The translations under genes and the position numbers were made by a program. A DNA stretch of 64,000 nt. Origin: CAVXXB01 sp963765585. Lineage in GTDB: Bacteria > Calditrichota > Calditrichia > JAJRVZ01. The stretch lies in NCBI GenBank assembly GCA_963765585.1, contig CAVXXB010000012.1:558001-622000 (forward strand), written 5' to 3'. The stretch's first letter is position 1. Every line of letters starts with the position of its first letter. Shown here piece after piece: positions 44,097-51,208 of this stretch. The notes under the pieces were generated by a model. That model had not been told where the DNA came from, did no database searches, and saw only the letters and a program-made list of their open reading frames with translations.

Positions 44097-44124
44097 AAAT
44101 CCTAATATCTAATTTCTAAATCCT
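44097..44124. repeat. Heptamer array (AAATCCT type)
   Basis: AAATCCT, AATATCT, AATTTCT, AAATCCT in one 7-bp register. Confidence 0.6.
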
Positions 44125-44188
44125 AAATAAATTCAAAACTCCAGGTAACAAAAACAAACAAATTTGCCTCACCGTGCGGATTAATATT

Positions 44189-44274
44189 TAACCCCTCCGG
44201 GGTTATGGGATATTGGTGTATCATTTACCGTGGGCGTTGCCCACGGCTAGAATTATCTAACCCCTTCGGGGTTA
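44189..44274. repeat. Triple hairpin cluster TAACCCC..GGGGTTA
   Basis: TAACCCC-TCC-GGGGTTA (44189-44205), CCGTGGGC-GTT-GCCCACGG (44228-44246) and TAACCCC-TTC-GGGGTTA (44258-44274). Very similar CCCC-TTC-GGGG and GTGGGC-GCCCAC hairpins are dispersed intergenic repeats in many Bacteroidetes-related genomes; a REP-like family is the best reading. Confidence 0.8.
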
Positions 44275-44315
44275 ACCCCCTATGCATATATAATTAAAAT
44301 ACCGAGAATTGACCT

Positions 44316-44370
44316 GCATCTTGATCATGTATCTTGTATCTTGCATCCTGTATCCTGCATCTTGAAAGAT
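44316..44370. repeat. Heptamer array (GTATCTT/GCATCCT type)
   Basis: GCATCTT, GATCAT (one base short), GTATCTT, GTATCTT, GCATCCT, GTATCCT, GCATCTT, GAAAGAT. It is the reverse complement of the family at 63803 (AAGATAC, AGGATAC, AGGATGC). Together with the two entries above it fills the 44037-44439 gap. Confidence 0.8.
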
Positions 44371-44439
44371 TTTATTTTCCCGTAATCTAAAACTTTAATA
44401 TATTCTAACTCTGCTAAATGAATAAGGATAACACATAGC

Positions 44440-45393
44440 ATGGCTGAAAGACTGGGAATTGGATTGGATTTGGGTGGCACATCAATTAAATATGCATTGG
44501 CAACGGAGTGTGGTAGAATTATAAAAAGTGGATACCGCGCATCGAATGCAAATGCAGATAAATCGGAGATTATAGCTAATCTTTGTCATGCAGTTGAGGA
44601 AATGCAAAATTTTTCTGAAAAAAATAAAATGACTGTAGAGGTAATTGGTATTGGAACGCCTGGAAATGTAGATCTGGAAACAGGCACACTGATGGGATCT
44701 ACGCCAAACTTCAAATCCTGGAATGATGTTAATATCTCCCGTGAAGTAGGGCAGAAATGCGGGTTACCTGTGTTTGTTGATAATGATGCAAATATGATGG
44801 CGTTGGGTGAAACAAGATTTGGTTCCGGTAAGGGATATAAAAATTTGATTTGTGTAACCGTCGGAACCGGTATCGGTGGGGGTGTGATATTAAATGGCGA
44901 TCTTTATCGGGGGGCTTTCTATGCCGGGGGCGAATTAGGACATACGCTGGTTGAGGCCAATGGAATTGATTGCAAATGTGGTGGCAAAGGGTGCCTTGAA
45001 ATGTATGCATCGGCAACGGCAATGATCCGATATTTTAAAAAATATGCCAACGAGACCGGATTTGTACCGGACAAAGATGATTTGAATGTGGCCTATCTTT
45101 TTGAATTGTATAATAAGAATAATGAGGCCGCACGCCGGTCTATTGATGAAGCAAAGTATTATCTCGGACGCGGATTGGCGAGTGTTATAAATTTATTAAA
45201 TCCCGAAGCTATTATAATCGGTGGCGGTGTTGCCGACGCGGGTGAAATTTTCCTGAAGGGTGTTCGTGAAACCGCATTTAAATATGCCATGCCCATGCCA
45301 AGTAAAAATGTCAAAATTGTAGCCGCAGAATTAGGTAATCAGGCTGGATTTTTAGGTGCCATTTCCTTTGCCTTTGGTCAATTAGCGGAATAA
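44440..45393 (+). CDS. ROK-family sugar kinase (glucokinase-like)
   Basis: 317 residues. Phosphate-binding 'GIGLDLGGTSIKYALA', 'VFVDNDANMMALGE' (catalytic Asp of the NDAN motif), 'TVGTGIGGGVILNGDLYRGAFYAGGELGHTLV' and the zinc-binding ROK motif 'CKCGGKGCLEMYAS' identify an ATP-dependent hexokinase of the ROK family. No DNA-binding domain is present, so it is a kinase rather than a NagC/Mlc-type repressor. Glucose is the likeliest substrate and fits the alpha-glucan enzyme at 37692, but N-acetyl sugars are possible. Confidence 0.92.
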   Translation: MAERLGIGLDLGGTSIKYALATECGRIIKSGYRASNANADKSEIIANLCHAVEEMQNFSEKNKMTVEVIGIGTPGNVDLETGTLMGSTPNFKSWNDVNISREVGQKCGLPVFVDNDANMMALGETRFGSGKGYKNLICVTVGTGIGGGVILNGDLYRGAFYAGGELGHTLVEANGIDCKCGGKGCLEMYASATAMIRYFKKYANETGFVPDKDDLNVAYLFELYNKNNEAARRSIDEAKYYLGRGLASVINLLNPEAIIIGGGVADAGEIFLKGVRETAFKYAMPMPSKNVKIVAAELGNQAGFLGAISFAFGQLAE

Positions 45394-45446
45394 GTTGGCG
45401 GGTAACGTGTATCTCTTCCCAATGATAGAAAAATTTTATATCTGAT

Positions 45447-46325
45447 ATGAAATATTTGTTCATACTAAATCCAAAATCCGGACCAACCAGCCGGGCCGAT
45501 AAAATGGTATCTTTAATTGATAGTCTGTTTTCGGCTTCCGGTCATGAATATGAATTTTCATTTACAACTGGTCCGGGAGACGCTACACAAATTGCAAAAA
45601 AAGGTGCAGAGGATGGTTTTGATCTGATGGTGGCCGTCGGCGGCGATGGTACAGTGAATGAAGTGGCCACGGGATTGATCGATACGAATGCGATTCTTGG
45701 TATTATTCCTCTGGGGTCGGGAAACGGTGTGGCACGTAGTTTAAATATCCCGCTTAAGGTTAAATCAAGTATTCAGTTATTATTAGATCCTCAAATACAA
45801 ACAATTGATACCGGGCTGATTAACGATTTGCCATTTATCGGCGTTGCCGGTCTGGGATATGATGCCAATGTCGGAGCCAAATTTCAGGAATTTGGTGTCC
45901 GGGGGCCAATACCATATTTTTTTATCGGACTGAAAGAATATCTGCGTTTTAAACCATTGGAAGTTTCATTAGAAATTGAAGATCAATGGCAGGATTTTTC
46001 GGCACTCGTCATCGCATTTGCTAATACCCGTGAATACGGAAATGGTGCGGTCATCGCACCGCAGGCCATTCCCGATGACGGATATCTTGATATCTGTATC
46101 GTCAGTCCGTTCTCAAAAAAAAGAGCCATAAAATTGACTCAAAGGTTATTTAACGGTACCATAGACAAAGCAAAAGAATATACGCATATCAAATGCAAAC
46201 GCCTGGCCCTCAACGTGAACACTGCGGAGGTATACATTCACACAGACGGGGAGCCAAAAAAGATTACAGGAAATCTTGAGATCCGTATAAAAGAAAAATC
46301 CTTACGGGTTTGCAGAGGAAAGTAA
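45447..46325 (+). CDS. Diacylglycerol/lipid kinase (DagK/YegS family)
   Basis: 292 residues. 'LFILNPKSGP' and 'AVGGDGTVNEVATGLIDTNAILGIIPLGSGNGVARSLNIPL' are the catalytic DAGK signature (GGDGT and GSGN). The C-terminal 'AIPDDGYLDICIVSPFSKKRAIKL' and 'IHTDGEPKK' complete the fold. The enzyme phosphorylates diacylglycerol or a related lipid; exact substrate unresolved. Its stop is 1 base before the next start, implying co-transcription with the dGTPase-like gene. Confidence 0.92.
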   Translation: MKYLFILNPKSGPTSRADKMVSLIDSLFSASGHEYEFSFTTGPGDATQIAKKGAEDGFDLMVAVGGDGTVNEVATGLIDTNAILGIIPLGSGNGVARSLNIPLKVKSSIQLLLDPQIQTIDTGLINDLPFIGVAGLGYDANVGAKFQEFGVRGPIPYFFIGLKEYLRFKPLEVSLEIEDQWQDFSALVIAFANTREYGNGAVIAPQAIPDDGYLDICIVSPFSKKRAIKLTQRLFNGTIDKAKEYTHIKCKRLALNVNTAEVYIHTDGEPKKITGNLEIRIKEKSLRVCRGK

Positions 46326-46326
46326 G

Positions 46327-47487
46327 ATGAAATCTGTCTTTGATATATCGAAAGAAGTTTCAGAATTACACAAAAATGTTTTATCCCCATTTGCTACTCC
46401 TGATCACAGTGCGATTCGAAAATCGGATGAAGAGTTTGACCGGTTCCGTCCGCCGTTTGCTCTGGACAGAGACCGGATAATCTATAGTGGTGCATTCAGA
46501 CGCTACACCGGAAAAACCCAGGTTGTATATTTTGCTTCCATGCTCGATGAACAATTATCAAGTCGCAGTATTCATACACTCAGTGTAGCCCAGATTGCAC
46601 GTACCATCGGACGCTTGCTGAGATTGAATGAAGATCTGATTGAGGCAATCGCCCTTGGGCATGATCTGGGACATCCGCCGTTTGGCCATGACGGTGAAAA
46701 ATACCTGAGCAAGGTCAGCCAGGAACATGGTCTGGGCGAATTTCATCACAATATACAAAGTCTGAGAATCGTTGACACGATTGCCAAAAAAGGAAACGGG
46801 CTGAATCTGTCATTTCAGGTGAGAGAGGGCTTGCTCTCTCATGATGGCGAAGTTCACAATCAAAAACTTATACCCGTTCCTGATAAGCAGGAGTCCGATC
46901 TGACTGAATTCATTGAGAATAAAGAATCCGGAAAAAGAATAGAAATGATGCCCATGACCCTGGAGGGGTGTGTGGTGCGTATTACCGATACGATAGCATA
47001 TATTGGGCAGGATATAGAAGACGCGATCCGGATCGGGTTGATCCGCCGGGAAGATCTTCCGCCAGAGTGTGTTGAGCTGCTGGGGAATAATAATGGTCAG
47101 ATTATTGAAACCCTGGTCAGGGATGTGGCCGAGAATAGTTATGACCAAAACTATGTGTGCTTTAGTGAAAACATTTCTCAGGCACTCCTTAAATTAAAAA
47201 AATTCAACTATCGAAATATTTATCATAGTGAAAAGTTAAAGATCAACCATGACAGAATAGCCCGCGGCTTTAGTGTCCTATTCTCCGTGTTTGTAGAAGA
47301 TCTACAGAAAGAAAACCAAAAAAGCCCCATATATCTGGAGTATTTGAACGGGAAATCTGAAAAATATTTAAACTCAACTTCAGCAGCGTGTAAGGTGAGG
47401 GACTATATTTCCGGCATGACAGATCGTTATTTTGTAAAAATATTACAACGCCTCACGGTACCGGAAATCTCGCTGGGAGATATGTAA
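46327..47487 (+). CDS. dgt: dGTP triphosphohydrolase-like HD-domain protein
   Basis: 386 residues. The HD metal site is seen in 'SSRSIHTLSVAQIARTIGR' (first His) and 'EAIALGHDLGHPPFGHDGEKYL' (HD plus the family 'GHPPFGH' motif), with the later Asp in 'CVVRITDTIAYIGQDIEDAI'. The N-terminus 'FRPPFALDRDRIIYSGAFRRYTGKTQV' is the dGTPase opening. This shorter type may hydrolyse other dNTPs. It is the last gene of its unit; heptamer repeats follow. Distinct from deoxyguanosine triphosphatases of about 500 residues. Confidence 0.9.
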   Translation: MKSVFDISKEVSELHKNVLSPFATPDHSAIRKSDEEFDRFRPPFALDRDRIIYSGAFRRYTGKTQVVYFASMLDEQLSSRSIHTLSVAQIARTIGRLLRLNEDLIEAIALGHDLGHPPFGHDGEKYLSKVSQEHGLGEFHHNIQSLRIVDTIAKKGNGLNLSFQVREGLLSHDGEVHNQKLIPVPDKQESDLTEFIENKESGKRIEMMPMTLEGCVVRITDTIAYIGQDIEDAIRIGLIRREDLPPECVELLGNNNGQIIETLVRDVAENSYDQNYVCFSENISQALLKLKKFNYRNIYHSEKLKINHDRIARGFSVLFSVFVEDLQKENQKSPIYLEYLNGKSEKYLNSTSAACKVRDYISGMTDRYFVKILQRLTVPEISLGDM

Positions 47488-47524
47488 ATTTGGACACGCA
47501 TTCATCTCGGCTGCAGACGCAGAT

Positions 47525-47637
47525 GTTATAAGTTATAAGTTAGAAGTTAGAGATTAGGGATTGGAGATCGGCAATCTTGTATGATGCATAAATATTTCCT
47601 ATATATTTCCAAAGCCTCAGGGACTTTGTTACTTTGT
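47525..47637. repeat. Heptamer array followed by octamer array
   Basis: Nine heptamers in unbroken register from 47525 to 47587 (GTTATAA twice, GTTAGAA, GTTAGAG, ATTAGGG, ATTGGAG, ATCGGCA, ATCTTGT, ATGATGC). Three octamers follow at 47614-47637 (GCCTCAGG, GACTTTGT, TACTTTGT). Confidence 0.75.
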
Positions 47638-47700
47638 CAGAAAACATAACTCGCATATATTATTGGGATTATACAGAACTGATCAGAATTGGAGCCAGTA

Positions 47701-49281
47701 ATGAAAATCTTTTATTATTCAATTCTACTATTCTCATCATATTTGTGTTATGGGCAAGAGTCAGTGATCGAAATTTTCTCACCTAATATGATGAAATCGG
47801 GTATATTTGGCACCTCTATGATTATGCTTAACGATATTACCAATGACAGCTTTCACGATTTTATTATCTCAGCACCTGGAGAATTACAAAGCGGAAGGGT
47901 TTATTTTTTTGATGGAGCTACATATTCCTCTTTTATAGAACTTAAATCTCCAAATGCTGAATTATATGGTGGATTCGGGACAGCTCTATCCAATGTTGGA
48001 GATATAAATAATGATAGTTTTGAGGACATATTGATAAGTGCTCCTTATGAGGATCCCGGTACTTCAGTTACTAACTCCGGACGAGTATATTGTTTCAGTG
48101 GCAAGGATACAAGTTTAATTCATGAGATTCGATCGCCAGTTGAACTACCGTCTGGTGAATTTGGCAAAGCTTTAAGTGGGATTGATGATTTAAATGATGA
48201 TGGAATTAATGATTTTATTATTAGCTGTGGGGGAGCATTCCCTGCAGTATACGTAATTAGTGGAAAGGATACTTCTACCATTCATATAATTAAAAACCCA
48301 GTCTTAAATACGGGTACACATTGGGGGGATAGAGTTGCTTCTGCCGGGGATTTGAATGATGATGGATACGAGGAAATTCTTGTTAGTGCTTATGGGGCAG
48401 ATTTAGTCTACATATATAATGGTAAAACCGGAGAAATCTATGAAACTATTAAATCACCATCTAGCGATTCGTTTGTCAGTTTCGGCTGGGCAATTGACGG
48501 AGGTATAGATATAAATAATGATGATATACCGGACATAATTATTGGTTCTCCGAATGATAATCCAACTCTGGGGTTAGATACACCAGAGGTTGGGCGTGCT
48601 CATATCTTCAGTGGTGCTGATTTAACTATAATTCAAGAACTGAAATCACCAATTGAACAAAAAAAGAGTAAGTTTGGAATCAATGCTACCTTTGGTGGTG
48701 ATATGAATAATGATGGTGTCCCTGAAATCTTTGTTTCGACGATGGAACCATCGGAAGGTTCTCCAGCAGTATCTGGTAAGGTTCATATATTTAATGGAAA
48801 AGATTTATCATTTATAAGAACCCTATCATCACTTAATGAAACATATGTAGGTCATTTTGGATTTTCAATATCGGCAGATATGGATTTGGACAATGATGGC
48901 TTTATTGATATTTTGATAGGTGCAAATTACGAGGATGACCGAGATATAACTAAAGTTGGTCATGCATATCTATTTGATGGTAAAATTACAGCAAATATAG
49001 AAAATCGGACTCAACCAAGGGGTTCAGATTTGTTTGATAACTACCCAAATCCTTTCAATCCAAAAACAAAAATTACGTTTCAACTGGCAAATTTTGATCA
49101 TGTAACATTAAAAATACTTAATGTTAATGGTCAGGAAATTACAACTCTGATTGATCGACACTATTCCGCTGGACAACATGAGGTAGATTTTTATGGAACT
49201 AATATTGCAAGCGGTATATACTTCTATCAGCTAATCTCCACTAATTATGTAAAAATAAAGAAAATGATTTTATTGAAATAA
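47701..49281 (+). CDS. FG-GAP repeat surface protein with T9SS sorting domain
   Basis: About 526 residues from the ATG at 47701 (TTGGAG at the right distance; an in-frame TTG at 47689 overlaps that site). Signal peptide 'YYSILLFSSYLCYG', then about seven integrin-alpha-like FG-GAP blades: 'FGTALSNVGDINNDSFEDILISAPYED', 'FGKALSGIDDLNDDGINDFIISCGG', 'WGDRVASAGDLNDDGYEEILVSAYG' and so on, each with a Ca2+-binding DxNxDG loop. The last ~75 residues ('YPNPFNPKTKITFQLA ... GIYFYQLISTNYVKIKKMILLK') are a T9SS sorting tail. A seven-bladed propeller for adhesion is likely. The gene is visibly A+T richer than its neighbours, so a separate origin is possible. Confidence 0.88.
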   Translation: MKIFYYSILLFSSYLCYGQESVIEIFSPNMMKSGIFGTSMIMLNDITNDSFHDFIISAPGELQSGRVYFFDGATYSSFIELKSPNAELYGGFGTALSNVGDINNDSFEDILISAPYEDPGTSVTNSGRVYCFSGKDTSLIHEIRSPVELPSGEFGKALSGIDDLNDDGINDFIISCGGAFPAVYVISGKDTSTIHIIKNPVLNTGTHWGDRVASAGDLNDDGYEEILVSAYGADLVYIYNGKTGEIYETIKSPSSDSFVSFGWAIDGGIDINNDDIPDIIIGSPNDNPTLGLDTPEVGRAHIFSGADLTIIQELKSPIEQKKSKFGINATFGGDMNNDGVPEIFVSTMEPSEGSPAVSGKVHIFNGKDLSFIRTLSSLNETYVGHFGFSISADMDLDNDGFIDILIGANYEDDRDITKVGHAYLFDGKITANIENRTQPRGSDLFDNYPNPFNPKTKITFQLANFDHVTLKILNVNGQEITTLIDRHYSAGQHEVDFYGTNIASGIYFYQLISTNYVKIKKMILLK

Positions 49282-49481
49282 TGATGTATTTCTTGTAAGT
49301 AATAAATAAAAATATGGATATTCGCAATATTTTATCATTGATTAAATTGAATTATTTATACTCACAATCAGTATGGTCGCTACCAATAACTGAATCTCTC
49401 TATTTCTTGAATAGATGTATAGGCATTGGAGGTAAAGTTCCTGTTGAAGAACCTTGAAATTTTTTAATTACGGAGGTTAGA

Positions 49482-50717
49482 ATGCAAAAAGATATTATCC
49501 TGGATAAAATAGCCAAACTAAAGCCGGAAGCCATTGATTTGATGAAGAATCTGATCGAAATCAATGCCATCGGTCCAAAAAATGACGGGCCGGGAGAGTC
49601 TGCAAAAGCAGATTATTTAGAGAACTATCTGAAAAAAGCTGGCTTTGGCGAGATTAAAAATTATCCGGCACCTGATTTGTCGGTAAACAGTGGATTCAGG
49701 CCCAACCTGGTAACGATTGTTCCGGGAACCAACCAGGAGCGTACTATGTGGATTATTTCTCATTTGGATGTGGTTCCGGAGGGAGATTTGAATAAATGGG
49801 AAACGGATCCGTTTCAGGCAATTGTAAAAAATGGCAAAATATATGGTCGTGGTAGTGAGGATAATCATCATGGTCTGGTATCATCTGTAATTATGGCACG
49901 TGCTTTTATTGATGCGGGTATGCAGCCGGAATTTAATCTGGGATTGATGTTTGTCTCTGATGAAGAAACCGGTAGTGAGTATGGATTGAGTTTTATAATG
50001 GAGAATCATTCTGACCTTTTTAAAAAAGATGATATTATTATTATTCCGGATGCGGGAGAACCGGACAGCCGTATGATTGAGGTGGCCGAAAAATCGATTC
50101 TGTGGTTAAGATTCAAAACCCTGGGTAAACAAGTACACGCCAGTATGCCCAATCAGGGGATCAATGCATTTCGTGCCGCATCAAATCTGGTCGTAAAGTT
50201 GGAAGAATTACATGAAATTTATCCGGCCAGTGATGATTTGTTTGATCCACCCATATCGACATTTGAGCCAACAAAGAAAGAAGCAAATGTTCCTAATATT
50301 AATACAATTCCGGGTGAAGATATCTTTTGTCTTGATTGTCGGGTGATGCCCGAGTATTCGATTGATGAAGTTATGACGCGGGTACGGAAGATGGCCGATG
50401 AAATCGAAAAAAAGTTTAAGGTCACAATCGAAATATCAACCGAGCAATACGAACAAGCCGCACCGGTCACTGATAGTAAGGCGCCGGTTGTGCAATTACT
50501 TACTGGTGCGATTAAAGAAATATATAAGGTTGAGCCACGTGCGATGGGGATCGGTGGCGGAACGGTGGCTTCATTTTTAAGACGGAAAGGTTTCTCCGTT
50601 GCGGTCTGGTCAACCATCGATGATATGGCACATCAACCCAATGAATATAGCGTTATCAGCAACCTGGTCAATGATGCCAGCGTATTTGCCATATGTGCCA
50701 TGAATCAAAAAAATTAG
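49482..50717 (+). CDS. M20-family metallopeptidase/deacylase
   Basis: 411 residues. Zinc-ligand motifs are in place: 'IISHLDVVPEGD' (HxD), 'GRGSEDNHHGLVSSV' (bridging Asp), 'VSDEETGSEYG' (catalytic EE), 'IIPDAGEPD' and the C-terminal 'IDDMAHQPNEYSVI' (His). The lid domain contains 'GKQVHASMPNQGINAF'. It is closest to DapE/ArgE-like and archaeal-type M20 proteins that hydrolyse N-acyl amino acids or dipeptides; exact substrate not deducible. An excellent GGAGG site precedes the ATG. Stands alone in its own transcription unit. Confidence 0.9.
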   Translation: MQKDIILDKIAKLKPEAIDLMKNLIEINAIGPKNDGPGESAKADYLENYLKKAGFGEIKNYPAPDLSVNSGFRPNLVTIVPGTNQERTMWIISHLDVVPEGDLNKWETDPFQAIVKNGKIYGRGSEDNHHGLVSSVIMARAFIDAGMQPEFNLGLMFVSDEETGSEYGLSFIMENHSDLFKKDDIIIIPDAGEPDSRMIEVAEKSILWLRFKTLGKQVHASMPNQGINAFRAASNLVVKLEELHEIYPASDDLFDPPISTFEPTKKEANVPNINTIPGEDIFCLDCRVMPEYSIDEVMTRVRKMADEIEKKFKVTIEISTEQYEQAAPVTDSKAPVVQLLTGAIKEIYKVEPRAMGIGGGTVASFLRRKGFSVAVWSTIDDMAHQPNEYSVISNLVNDASVFAICAMNQKN

Positions 50718-50906
50718 CTTGGATTTTGAGGAAAGTTTTACTATATTTTTATCGCTTAAATGACCTACCTCGTTAAAAATTAAGTAATTAGGCTGTTTTT
50801 TTTGTTAATGAAAGGGGTGCGAATCTCTTTTATTTCGTATTCTGGACTGTTGAATAGTGAAAATTGAAGTGTTATTCCAGGTTTTTGGGGGCTGTTTTTT
50901 TTACCA

Positions 50907-51153
50907 AACTCACACATTACGCATGATTAATTGAAAAGTTTCATTACTAGGCAATAATTTGCCTAGATTGGTAGGCAAAACATTACCATTTACTATTATT
51001 TCAATATTACTAACTCTAATATTATCAATGATATATGATTGATATTGATTAGTTGGTATCATTTTTGTAGCGTGATTAGGGTCACATATTATAAAACCAA
51101 CAATCAAAACAATTCTAAGAACAGGAGGATGCCGATGACTTAACTCACACATT
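50907..51153. repeat. 223-base AT-rich segment between 12-bp direct repeats
   Basis: AACTCACACATT occurs at 50907-50918 and again at 51142-51153. An open minus-strand frame of 80 codons (51152 to 50910) begins in one repeat and ends in the other; the protein resembles nothing I know. An AGGCAA/TTGCCT hairpin lies near 50950. It could be a small insertion with a 12-bp target duplication, a decayed gene, or chance. Otherwise the 50718-51208 gap is AT-rich and empty up to GTAGGAGGAA before 51209. Confidence 0.4.
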
Positions 51154-51208
51154 TTCTATTTTCTTTTCTTTTTTATGTATACCTATTAATTGAGTAGGAG
51201 GAATTGTA

